From assembly GCF_030555055.1 (NCBI RefSeq), contig NZ_JAMOAO010000001.1, positions 5,456,001 to 5,520,000 of the forward strand: a stretch of 64,000 nt of DNA, in the 5' to 3' direction. Positions 50,516 through 58,610 of the stretch are shown here, one piece after another (within the stretch, counting starts at the first letter, position 1; every line of letters starts with the position of its first letter). This DNA comes from Nocardiopsis sp. YSL2 (lineage in GTDB: Bacteria; Actinomycetota; Actinomycetes; Streptosporangiales; Streptosporangiaceae). A program made the translations under genes and the position numbers. Under the pieces are notes generated by a model, which was not told the origin of the DNA, searched no databases, and saw only the letters and a list, made by a program, of their open reading frames with translations.

Positions 50516-51778
50516 CTATCCGGCGTGGTGTCGCGCCCCGTCCGAGTCCAGGGCCGCGCGGTCGATCCGCGCCATCGGCACGAGCAGCGTCAGCACGAGC
50601 AGCGCCATCACCGCGAACACAGCCCGCACGCCCAGGAACTCGGCCAGGAGCCCGCCCGCGGCCGCACCCAGCGGCATGGTGCCCCAGGCCAGCAGCCGGT
50701 AGGCGCTGTTGACCCGGCCGAGCAGGGCATCGGGGGTGGTCCGCTGGCGCAGCGACACCGTGATGACGTTCCACACCGCGATCCCGACCCCGCCGACCAG
50801 GAAACAGGCCGCCACCCCGTACGGGTTCGTGCTCAGCGCCGGCGCGCCGACCAGCAGGGCGAAGGTCAGGACGGTCACCCACAGCGACCGCCCCCGGCCC
50901 AGGAACCGTTCGATCCGTTCGGCGCCCAGCGCTCCGAGCAGGCTGCCCGCGGCGGTCGCGGTCAGCAGCACCCCGTACCCGGGCTCGGTCAGGCCCAGGG
51001 CCGACTCCGGGCCGACCGCGTACAGCACCAGCACGGCGAACGCCGCGTTGGTCGCGAAGTTGGACACGCCCACCATGACCGCGAGCGCCCGCAGCAGGCG
51101 GTGCCTCCACAGGAACCGCAGGCCCTCGGCGATGTCGGACCGCAGGGGCGCGGGCGCCCCCCGCGCGACCCGGTAGCGGCCGCCGACGGTCAGCAGCGCC
51201 CCCAGCGCCGCCAGCCACAGCCCGGCCGGAGTGGCGAAGGCGGTGACCAGACCCAGCGCCGCCAGCAGACCGCCCAGCGGCGGGCCGACGAACTGCTGCG
51301 CGGTCAGCTCCGCGGCGTGCAGGCGGCCGTTGGCGGCCGAGAGCCGGCCGCGCGGCACCACCTGCGGCAGGATCGACTGCGCGGAGGTGTCGTAGACGGT
51401 CTCGGCCACACCCACGCACAGCGCCACGGCGTACAGCGCCCAGATCGACGCCGTGCCCGAGGCCAGGACCAGTGCGAGGGCGGTGAGGGCGAGGGCGCGA
51501 ACGAGGTTGGCGCCGAGCATCGCCGTGCGCCGGTCGACCCGGTCGGCCAGGGCTCCGGCGGGCAGCGCGCACACCAGCCAGGGGAGGGTGAGCGCGAAGG
51601 TCACGCCCGCCACCAGGGGTGGGGAGTCGGTCAGCCGCAGCGCGGCCAGGGGCAGGGCGACCTTGAGCACGCCGTCGGCCAGGTTGGACAGCACGGAGGA
51701 ACCCCACAGCCGCCAGAAGCGGCCGCCCAGGGCCGCGGAGGGGGAGGGGGCGTCGGTGGGGCGGGAGGATTCGTCCAT
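50516..51778 (-). CDS. MFS transporter (MFS_3/EntS-like exporter)
   Basis: 420 residues with about 12 membrane helices. FWRLWGSSVLSNLADGVLKV is the usual MFS_3 start; motif A follows as GALADRVDRRTAMLGANLVR, and the second half has RQRTTPDALLGRVNSAYRLL and PLGAAAGGLLAEFLGVRAVF. Such proteins export drugs or siderophores. The ATG 51778 lies 16 bases from a perfect 10-bp-arm palindrome that also serves the divergent ArsR-type regulator, so the exporter is probably repressed by it. Confidence 0.9.
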   Translation of the reverse strand: MDESSRPTDAPSPSAALGGRFWRLWGSSVLSNLADGVLKVALPLAALRLTDSPPLVAGVTFALTLPWLVCALPAGALADRVDRRTAMLGANLVRALALTALALVLASGTASIWALYAVALCVGVAETVYDTSAQSILPQVVPRGRLSAANGRLHAAELTAQQFVGPPLGGLLAALGLVTAFATPAGLWLAALGALLTVGGRYRVARGAPAPLRSDIAEGLRFLWRHRLLRALAVMVGVSNFATNAAFAVLVLYAVGPESALGLTEPGYGVLLTATAAGSLLGALGAERIERFLGRGRSLWVTVLTFALLVGAPALSTNPYGVAACFLVGGVGIAVWNVITVSLRQRTTPDALLGRVNSAYRLLAWGTMPLGAAAGGLLAEFLGVRAVFAVMALLVLTLLVPMARIDRAALDSDGARHHAG

Positions 51779-51794
51779 GGGTCGAGGATTCCAG

Positions 51795-51818
51795 ATCGAT
51801 TGAGAAAACTCAATCGAT
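51795..51818. promoter_or_regulatory. Perfect operator between MFS and ArsR-type genes
   Basis: ATCGATTGAG-AAAA-CTCAATCGAT, 10-bp perfect arms around four A, in the 74-base gap between the divergent starts. The AT-rich dyad is typical of ArsR/HTH_20 operators. Confidence 0.8.
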
Positions 51819-51852
51819 TCATCGGTTCCCCATGGTTGTTACGCTGACGGCC

Positions 51853-52404
51853 ATGAGCGACGAGGAAGAGCACGGCGCCCCCGCCCCGGCGCCGCGCCGG
51901 CGGCGCCCGGCCACCGTCCGCGAGGCCAAGGCCCTGGCCCACCCGCTGCGCGTGCGTATCCTGCGCCTGTGCCTGCACCGCGAGCTCACCAACCGGGAAC
52001 TCGCGGACCGCCTCGACACCGCGCCCGGCACCGTCCTCTACCACGTGCGACAGCTCGTGGCCGCGGGCCTGCTGGTGGCCGAACCCGTGCGCACCGGCGC
52101 CGGCGGGGCGCTGGAGAAGCCCTACCGCGCCACCGGCGAGTCCTGGTGGCTGGACGGGTCCCAGCCGCCGGGGGGCACCGACGGCTCCGCCCCGGTGAGC
52201 GCCTTCCAGCAGGAGTTGGCCGAAGCCGGCCCCGAGTCGGTACGCGCGTTCGCGCGCTTCGCGCTGCACCTGTCCGACGAACAGGTCGCCGAACTCGACC
52301 GCCGCATCCTCGCCGTCCTGGACGAGTACGTGGCCACCGACCACCAGCGCCGGGACCAGCCGCTGTACGGCGGGGCGTTCATCCTGCACCGCCCCGCCGA
52401 ATGA
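51853..52404 (+). CDS. ArsR-type winged-helix regulator (HTH_20)
   Basis: 183 residues. The winged helix lies at about residues 22-90: REAKALAHPLRVRILRLCLH, ELTNRELADRLDTAPGTVLY, HVRQLVAAGLLVAEPV, with the GALEKPYRAT wing typical of HTH_20 proteins of actinobacteria. The C-terminal helices probably dimerise. No metal-binding Cys is seen, so it senses something other than metals. ATG 51853 is leaderless (TACGCT seven bases upstream). It is divergent from the MFS exporter across a perfect palindrome and is the likely repressor of both. Confidence 0.9.
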   Translation: MSDEEEHGAPAPAPRRRRPATVREAKALAHPLRVRILRLCLHRELTNRELADRLDTAPGTVLYHVRQLVAAGLLVAEPVRTGAGGALEKPYRATGESWWLDGSQPPGGTDGSAPVSAFQQELAEAGPESVRAFARFALHLSDEQVAELDRRILAVLDEYVATDHQRRDQPLYGGAFILHRPAE

Positions 52405-52498
52405 GCCTCAGCCGCCGCCCGGACACACGCGAGGGCGGGGGCCGAGGCAGGAGGCGGAACACGGGAGCCGTGTCCCCGCGCCGGCGCTGCGCCCCGCC

Positions 52499-54763
52499 TC
52501 ACAGGCGCAGCCAGGTCCCGGCGGGGGCCTGCTGGCCGCGCCCGGGGACGGAGTAGTCGCACACCCCGTCGGCGAAGACCGCGGCGGCGCGCTCGGCCTG
52601 CTCCTCGTCGAAGTCGGCCGGGTGCTCGGCGGCGTCGAAGGGCCGCAGGCGGCACGCCAGGACGTCGGAGGACAGCGGCGCGCCCGCCACCGTGCGCGGA
52701 GACGTGTGCACGGGAAAGGCGTCCGCGCAGGGATCGCCGCCGGTCAGGGGGCGCTGCTCGGCCGCCACGCGCTCGGCCGCCGGCCCGCCCACCCAGCACG
52801 AGTCCACGAGCCACTCCGGCCGGGCCGTGCGCACGTGCTCGGCGCGCGGCCGCTCGGGACGGGCCCTCTCCTGCTCGCGGATGCCGCTCACCCAGGCGTC
52901 GATTTCGGTCAGGGCCCGCCCGGAGACCGGCGCCGACGCGGAGAAGCGACCGTGCTCGCGCGACTCCGCCAGCATCACGTGGTTGTCCGCGTGGCCGTTG
53001 GCCGCGACCATGCGCGCCCGCGTGGAGAAGGAGTGGTAGCGCTGGTGGATGTCCCCGCCGGGAGTGTCGTCCTGATACGCGCGGTAGTCCACCACGGGGA
53101 TGTCGGCCAGCCCGTTTCCGGTGTACAGCACCCGCCCGGTCCGGTAGGCGGCGACGACCGCGCCCGGGTCGGCGCGCATCCGCTCCCCGACCACCCGGCC
53201 GTCCTCGTCCAGGCCCCCGATGTGCTCGTTCAGGTGCAGGAAGGCGTCCACGTCGAGTGTGCCGTCGAGCAGGGCGCCGAGACCGTACTGGACGCCGACG
53301 TTGTCCAGCGGGCGCCGGGGCAGGCCGGTGTCCGGGTCGGTGCCGTAGACGTTGACGGTGTGCGCGAACAGCTCACAGCGGGCCCCGCCGGGGTTGTCCT
53401 CGGGGTGGTAGACCTCGTGCTCGGACCACCGGGCGGGGCACGTGCCCGCGGGGTCCAGGCGTACGGCCGAGTCGGCCATCCTCTCGATGTTCGCCCAGTG
53501 CCCGAACCCCGACACCGCCGTCTGCCGGTCGCGCGTGAGCGCGTCGGGGTGGGCCCGCGTGTAGGCGTGCAGCAGGCGGGCGTCGGCCACCGCCGGGACC
53601 ACGGACGAGACCACGTCCGGGAAGCTCTGGGCGACCACGATCCCGTCCAGCAGGCCCGGGTGGTTGTCGGCGATCTGGTGCGCCTGGTAGGCGCCGCCGG
53701 AGTTGCCCCAGCCCAGGGTCGCGTCGGGCACCCCGTGGGAGAGGACGAAGCGCTCCTTGACCGCGGCGGCGCTCTCGGCGGCCAGCAGGTCGTTGCAGTT
53801 GTGGCCGAACACGTTCAGAGAGGACGAGGCGACCGCGTACCCCCGGGCGAGCATGCCGGGGTCCAGGACACCGGCGGTGGAGCGGCCCTGGACGTACCAG
53901 CCGCCCGCGCATCCGCCGCCGAACCTGAACACGAGCCGGCCGTTCCAGCCCGGGTGCCGGTGCCAGGGGTCGGGACCCTCCTCACCCGGCGCGTACAGCA
54001 CCGCCGTCTCGTAGATCGACCGGTTCGCCGTACCCGTCTCCACGCGCACGGTGTAGGGGACCGTCCGACCCGTGGTGGTCGTGGTCTCGGCCGCGTCGGC
54101 GGGCACCCGGTCCGGGTCGGGCAGCTCCGCCCACGCTCCGCCGGTGGTCCGGTATATGTACCGGACCACGGTCCGCGCCGAGCAGTCCGCGTCCAACGGC
54201 GGTCCCAGCGTCCCGCCGCCGTGCAGCGCGAAGTCGTCGGTCTGGCACACGAACGGCTCCTCGTGCGGGCCGGAGAACACCGGACCGGCGGCGGGGTGGT
54301 TGGTGACCGGGAGCCGCGCCGAGCGGTCGGAGCCGCGCACCGTCGCCACCAGGGCGGAGCCGCCCACGGGCAGGCCGGTGACCACGCCCTCCAGCGCCAG
54401 TCCGCCGTCGCCGAGCACGACCGTGCGCAGGTTCCCGGTGACGTCGGCGCCGTCGGCGGCCAGCCGCACCAGGTGCGGTTCGACCGAGGCGGGCAGGGCC
54501 ACGCGCACCAGCGCGGTGCCGTCCGTCACGGTGTCGGGGCGGGAGGAGAGCACCTCGACCGTGAGCGGACGGGTGCCGTCGGGGGCCGCCTCCGCGCCCA
54601 CGGGCGGTGCCGGGGGAGGCCTCGCGGGCGCGGCCGAGGAGGGCAGCGCCGCGGCGACGACGGCGGGCAGTCCGGCCAGGGGCGCGCCGGAGACCGTGAA
54701 GAGGGCGGCCAGTGCGGCCGCGCCGGCGCCGAGCAGGACCCGCGTGCCGCGGCGGCTCAGCAC
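52499..54763 (-). CDS. Secreted DUF6351-family protein (alpha/beta-hydrolase-like)
   Basis: 754 residues. A signal peptide covers about residues 1-45 (VLLGAGAAALAALFTVSGAP, then an Ala/Pro-rich linker). An immunoglobulin-like strand region follows (LTVEVLSSRPDTVTDGTALV), then a long hydrolase-like domain with FRFGGGCAGGWYVQGRSTAG, nucleophile-type elbow GWGNSGGAYQAHQIADNHPG and a late His region NGHADNHVMLAES. This matches what I know as DUF6351, found in actinobacteria and fungi, without defined activity; an esterase or tannase-like role is possible. GTG 54763 is the only start that yields the signal peptide. The gene stands alone. Confidence 0.8.
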   Translation of the reverse strand: MLSRRGTRVLLGAGAAALAALFTVSGAPLAGLPAVVAAALPSSAAPARPPPAPPVGAEAAPDGTRPLTVEVLSSRPDTVTDGTALVRVALPASVEPHLVRLAADGADVTGNLRTVVLGDGGLALEGVVTGLPVGGSALVATVRGSDRSARLPVTNHPAAGPVFSGPHEEPFVCQTDDFALHGGGTLGPPLDADCSARTVVRYIYRTTGGAWAELPDPDRVPADAAETTTTTGRTVPYTVRVETGTANRSIYETAVLYAPGEEGPDPWHRHPGWNGRLVFRFGGGCAGGWYVQGRSTAGVLDPGMLARGYAVASSSLNVFGHNCNDLLAAESAAAVKERFVLSHGVPDATLGWGNSGGAYQAHQIADNHPGLLDGIVVAQSFPDVVSSVVPAVADARLLHAYTRAHPDALTRDRQTAVSGFGHWANIERMADSAVRLDPAGTCPARWSEHEVYHPEDNPGGARCELFAHTVNVYGTDPDTGLPRRPLDNVGVQYGLGALLDGTLDVDAFLHLNEHIGGLDEDGRVVGERMRADPGAVVAAYRTGRVLYTGNGLADIPVVDYRAYQDDTPGGDIHQRYHSFSTRARMVAANGHADNHVMLAESREHGRFSASAPVSGRALTEIDAWVSGIREQERARPERPRAEHVRTARPEWLVDSCWVGGPAAERVAAEQRPLTGGDPCADAFPVHTSPRTVAGAPLSSDVLACRLRPFDAAEHPADFDEEQAERAAAVFADGVCDYSVPGRGQQAPAGTWLRL

Positions 54764-55081
54764 GGGCGGCCCGCGGCGCGGGAGGGGCCGGCGGCGCGCT
54801 CGCCGACCGGGTACGTCTGATCACCCGGGCGGGTAGGACCCGTGTGGCGGCCGGCGGCGTTCCGGTTACTCCGTGGCCGCCGAGGACTGCGCGCTCCCAT
54901 AGGGGGAGCGGTACCCCGAACCGGGACGAACCGAACCCGGACCGGGGCGGGTGCGGAAGGCACTCCCGCCCCGCGGCGGACCACCGGCTCGCGAACGCAC
55001 GCCGGGCGGCCCGTCCGGCCCGGGCCGACCGCCGTCACGGCTCCGCGTCCCCGCCGTCCCCGGGAACGCCGAACCCCGCGG
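54764..55081. other. 318-base gap without a gene
   Basis: GC-rich spacer between the DUF6351 start and the end of the PNPOx-like gene. It must hold the DUF6351 promoter, but I see no clear hexamers, palindromes or open frame. Confidence 0.4.
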
Positions 55082-55648
55082 TCAGCTCCTGGCGATCCGT
55101 CGGCCGGAGATCCGGCTCGGCACGATCTTGAGGACCTGGTCGCGCACACCCGAGGCCCAGGGCTTGGCGAGCTGCCCCTGCGGGATGCGGCTCAGCTCAC
55201 CGGTGTCGCGAATCCACCGGCACCGGCCCGAGACGAGCACGCTCCACCCCTCGAAGCGCTCGTGGTCGAAGTGGTCCACCTCGAAGGCGGCGTACCCGCG
55301 CCCGTGCCGCATGATGGTCCCGGCCAGGTTGGACCGGAACACGATCGTGTCGTTGAGCAGCGTGTAGTTCACCGGCAGCACCGTGGGGGCGGCGTCGCCC
55401 TCGATGGTGAAGGCCACCCGCCCGATGCCGCGTGTGGACAGCAGGTTGAGGCAGGTCTCCCGTTCCAGCACGGTGAAGCTGGAGTCCGTGCTCTCGGCGA
55501 TGTCCGCGCCCACCAGCAGTTCGGCGTCCTCGCTCAGCTGCTCGGTGCCCGCCAGGTCCGAGGCCGCGCGCGGAGCAGGGGCTGCGGGTGCCCCCGTGAC
55601 ACCCCCGCGCCCCTGTGCCGACTCGTTCGAACCGCTTGAAGAAGTCAT
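55082..55648 (-). CDS. Pyridoxamine 5'-phosphate oxidase-like (split-barrel flavin) protein
   Basis: 188 residues. The N-terminal 50 residues are low-complexity Ser/Gly/Ala. From about residue 58 comes the split barrel: VLERETCLNLLSTRGIGRVA, LPVNYTLLNDTIVFRSNLAG, GYAAFEVDHFDHERFEGWSV, VSGRCRWI. This is the PNPOx_2 type (Mycobacterium Rv2074/Rv3131-neighbour class) that binds FMN, F420 or heme. It is divergent from a DevR homologue, and related proteins belong to the DosR dormancy regulon. ATG 55648 has AGGGGG six bases upstream. Confidence 0.85.
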   Translation of the reverse strand: MTSSSGSNESAQGRGGVTGAPAAPAPRAASDLAGTEQLSEDAELLVGADIAESTDSSFTVLERETCLNLLSTRGIGRVAFTIEGDAAPTVLPVNYTLLNDTIVFRSNLAGTIMRHGRGYAAFEVDHFDHERFEGWSVLVSGRCRWIRDTGELSRIPQGQLAKPWASGVRDQVLKIVPSRISGRRIARS

Positions 55649-55775
55649 CACACGCCCCCTGTCACACGCCGGTCCGGCTGCCTTCCCGCCACCATCATCC
55701 TCGTTGCTCGTACCGTCGACGTGGTCCGTCGGTCCCGGCCGGGGCGCAGAAGGTCCTCGATCCTCGCCTCCCCCG

Positions 55776-55789
55776 GGGACCTGGGGCTC
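55776..55789. promoter_or_regulatory. Degenerate DevR (DosR)-box candidate
   Basis: GGGACCTGGGGCTC resembles the imperfect GGGAC/GTCCC dyad bound by DevR, in the 281-base region between the PNPOx-like gene and devR. The second half deviates, so this is weak. Confidence 0.3.
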
Positions 55790-55929
55790 AAACAGCGCGG
55801 GACGTTCGGCTCACGACCCGCACCGCCCACAGTGGCTAGGCTGTGCTTCCAGAGCCGTGGCCCCGTCTGTCCGCGGTGGCCGGGCGACCCGGAATTCCCA
55901 GGGCGGCGGTGACGAAAGGTGGTCGGCCG

Positions 55930-56595
55930 ATGAGCGGTGACGGCATGATCCGAGTGTTCCTCGTGGACGACCACGAGGTGGTGCGGCGCGGTGTGGGATC
56001 CCTCCTGGCCGACGAGGCCGACATCGACATCGTGGGCGAGGCCGGCACCGCCGCACGTGCCAAGGCCCGGATCCCGGCGCTCGCCCCGGACGTGGTCGTT
56101 CTGGACGTGCGCCTGCCCGACGGCGACGGGGTCACGCTGTGCCGGGAGATCCGCTCCCAGCTCCCCGAGACGCGCATCCTCATGCTGACCTCCTACTCCG
56201 ACGACGATGCGCTCTACGGCGCCGTGATGGCCGGGGCGTCGGGGTACATCCTCAAACAGATCCAGGGCACCGACCTCGTCGGCGCCGTGCGCACCGTGGC
56301 GGAGGGCCGCTCACTGCTCGACCCGGAGTCCACGACCCGGATGCTGCGCCGGCTGCGCGAGGACGCCGTGCGCCAGGACCCCCTCAGCGACCTCACCGAG
56401 CAGGAGCGGCGCGTCCTGGAGCTGATCGGCGAGGGCATGACCAACCGGGAGATCGGCGCCAGGATGTTCCTGGCCGAGAAGACGGTGAAGAACTACGTCT
56501 CGCGGGTGCTCGCCAAACTGGGCATGGCACGGCGTACCCAGGCGGCCTCCTACGCGACCAAGCTGTCCATGGGCGATGACCGGGCCCACCGGTAG
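55930..56595 (+). CDS. devR: DevR/DosR-type response regulator (NarL family)
   Basis: 221 residues. Receiver domain with RVFLVDDHEVVRRGVGSLL, phospho-acceptor Asp59 in DVVVLDVRLPDGDG, and LMLTSYSDDDALYGAVMAGA. LuxR-type DNA-binding domain: LTEQERRVLELIGEGMTNRE, then MFLAEKTVKNYVSRVLAKLG, very close to mycobacterial DosR. It is convergent with the DevS-type kinase and shares a terminator with it. ATG 55930 has AAAGGTGG upstream; Met6 is a possible shorter start. Expected function: switch on hypoxia, nitric-oxide or dormancy genes, including the PNPOx-like gene. Confidence 0.92.
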   Translation: MSGDGMIRVFLVDDHEVVRRGVGSLLADEADIDIVGEAGTAARAKARIPALAPDVVVLDVRLPDGDGVTLCREIRSQLPETRILMLTSYSDDDALYGAVMAGASGYILKQIQGTDLVGAVRTVAEGRSLLDPESTTRMLRRLREDAVRQDPLSDLTEQERRVLELIGEGMTNREIGARMFLAEKTVKNYVSRVLAKLGMARRTQAASYATKLSMGDDRAHR

Positions 56596-56602
56596 CGTCC
56601 GG

Positions 56603-56624
56603 CCCGGCCGCCGCAGCGGCCGGG
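56603..56624. terminator. Bidirectional terminator between devR and devS
   Basis: Perfect 9-bp stem CCCGGCCGC / GCGGCCGGG with loop CGCA in the 44-base convergent gap. Confidence 0.75.
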
Positions 56625-56639
56625 ATGCTCCTCGGGATG

Positions 56640-58412
56640 TCAGTCGTCGCGGTGCGGGTCGGCCGCACCGGCCCGGCAGGGCACCCGCCACACGACCGTG
56701 GTGCCCTGCTCCTCGGCCGTGGTGACCGTGACGTGTCCGCCCAGCTCCCGGGCGCGCGACTCGACGTTGCGCAGCCCGCTGCGAACGGCGCCCTCGGGAA
56801 TGCCGCACCCGTCGTCGACCACCCGCAGGCACAGGTCGTCCCCGACCGACAGCTCCACGTCCACCCGGGTCGCCCCGGCGTGCCGGGAGATGTTGGACAG
56901 CAGCTCACGCAGGACCGCCGTCAGGTGTTCGCCGACCGTCTCGTCGACCTCGTTGTCGATGGGGCCCTGAGTCAGCAGGCGGGGCGCGAACCCGAGGGTG
57001 TCGCCGGCGCTGTTGACCAGGTCCAGCACCCGGGAGCGCAGCCAGGAGGCGTCCGACCCGGTGCTCTGCAGCGCGAAGATCGTGGAGCGGATCTGGCGGA
57101 TGGTGTCGTCCAGGTCGGTGACCGCGCCCTGGACCCGGGCCGCGGTGCCCGTGTCGTCGATCCGCCGCACGGTGCCCATCAGGGTGATGGCCGTGGCGTA
57201 GAGCCGCTGGATGACGGTGTCGTGCAGGTCGCGGGCGATCCGGTCGCGGTCCTCCAACACGGTCAGGCGCTCGGAGTCCAGACGGGCCTCGGCCAGTTCC
57301 AGGGCGACGGCCGCCTGGTCGGCGAAGGACGACAGCACGCCCACCCAGCTCTCCTGAAAGGCGTCCTTGTCCCGGGAACGGGCCAGGAAGAGGATGCCGC
57401 GCACGCCCTCGGGCGGTCCGAAGGGCAGCACGAGCACGGGTCCGGCGCCCAGGTCCTTCAGGAAGTCCGCGCCCTGGTGCTCGGGTGCGGAGACGTCGGC
57501 CATCATGGCGTCACCGCCCATGTAGACGCGCCCCAGCAGAGTGTCGGGGCCGCAGGAGAGGACGGCTCCCTCCAGGCCCGCCCACGGCCGGCCGCCGTGG
57601 TCCCCGACGGCGTCCCAGACCCGCACGGTGAGCGTGCGGGGCTCGGATCCGGGCATGGCGATGACCGCGAAGTCGGCGTGCGCCATGACGCGGGCCCGGC
57701 GCGCGACCAGCCGCAGCACCTGGTCGGGAGCGGCCCCGGTCAGCAGCTGCGTGGTGATCTGCCCGGAGGCGTCGAGCCAGGTCTCACGGCTCTGGGACTG
57801 GGAGTACAGCTGCGCGTTCTCGATGGCCGTGCCCGCCGCGGTGGCCAGGGCCCGCAGCAGCAGTTCGTCGTCCTCGGTGAACCGGCTGGCGTCGCGCTTG
57901 TCGGTCATGTACAGGTTGCCGAACACCTGGTCGCGGATGCGGATGGGCACCCCCAGGAAGGAGTGCATGGGCGGGTGGCCCTCGGGGAACCCGCGCGACT
58001 CGGGGTGATCGTGCACGTCGCTGAGCCGCAGCGCGTGCGGTTCCTTGATCAGCAGGCCGAGGATGCCCTTGCCCTCGGGCCAGTGCTCGATGGCGGCGAT
58101 CTCCTCGGGCTGGAGGCCGACCGGGATGAACCGGGCGAGTTCGCCGTTGGAGCCGATCACGCCCAGGGCGCCGTAGCGGGCGTTGACCAGGCGGGCGGCG
58201 GTCTCGGTGATGCGCAGCAGCAGCGGGTCCAGCTGCAGGCCCTCCCCGATGGAGATGACCGCCTCCAGCAGCGTGCGGATCCGGTCCTGGGTCGCGTAGA
58301 TGTCGGACATGCGCGCCCTGACCTCGTCCAGGAGGTCGTCCAGCCCGGCGCGGGGCAGGGACAGCCGGTACCGCTCGTCGTGCTCGTACGGCTCGTCGCC
58401 TGTCTGGCTCAT
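56640..58412 (-). CDS. devS: DevS/DosS-type GAF sensor histidine kinase
   Basis: 590 residues: GAF-A (about 45-200), GAF-B (about 230-375), HisKA_3 dimerisation domain with phospho-acceptor His397 in DRIARDLHDTVIQRLY, and HATPase (LTAVLRELLSNISRHAG, VVDDGCGIPEG). GAF-A keeps a His at 146 in GFPEGHPPMHSFLG, aligned with His149, the proximal heme ligand of M. tuberculosis DosS, so it should bind heme and sense oxygen, NO or CO. GFPEGHPPM followed by VFGNLYMTDKRDASRFTEDD is typical of this group. ATG 58412 follows GGAGATG. Partner regulator is the convergent DevR. Confidence 0.92.
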   Translation of the reverse strand: MSQTGDEPYEHDERYRLSLPRAGLDDLLDEVRARMSDIYATQDRIRTLLEAVISIGEGLQLDPLLLRITETAARLVNARYGALGVIGSNGELARFIPVGLQPEEIAAIEHWPEGKGILGLLIKEPHALRLSDVHDHPESRGFPEGHPPMHSFLGVPIRIRDQVFGNLYMTDKRDASRFTEDDELLLRALATAAGTAIENAQLYSQSQSRETWLDASGQITTQLLTGAAPDQVLRLVARRARVMAHADFAVIAMPGSEPRTLTVRVWDAVGDHGGRPWAGLEGAVLSCGPDTLLGRVYMGGDAMMADVSAPEHQGADFLKDLGAGPVLVLPFGPPEGVRGILFLARSRDKDAFQESWVGVLSSFADQAAVALELAEARLDSERLTVLEDRDRIARDLHDTVIQRLYATAITLMGTVRRIDDTGTAARVQGAVTDLDDTIRQIRSTIFALQSTGSDASWLRSRVLDLVNSAGDTLGFAPRLLTQGPIDNEVDETVGEHLTAVLRELLSNISRHAGATRVDVELSVGDDLCLRVVDDGCGIPEGAVRSGLRNVESRARELGGHVTVTTAEEQGTTVVWRVPCRAGAADPHRDD

Positions 58413-58610
58413 GAGGGTTCATCTCCGGCAGGTGTCGAAGCTTGTGGCTCCGACCTTACGACGGTTCGGATCTCCCCGCCTCCCGGGATCGCGGCGCGGG
58501 GCGCAGAAGGCACCCCGAGCCGCTCGCGCTGACCCGCCACGCACCGCCGTCGACCTCGGCCGGTGGGCGCATGTCGGGTGCGCCTGCGTGGAATCGTCCG
58601 GACCGTGCTC

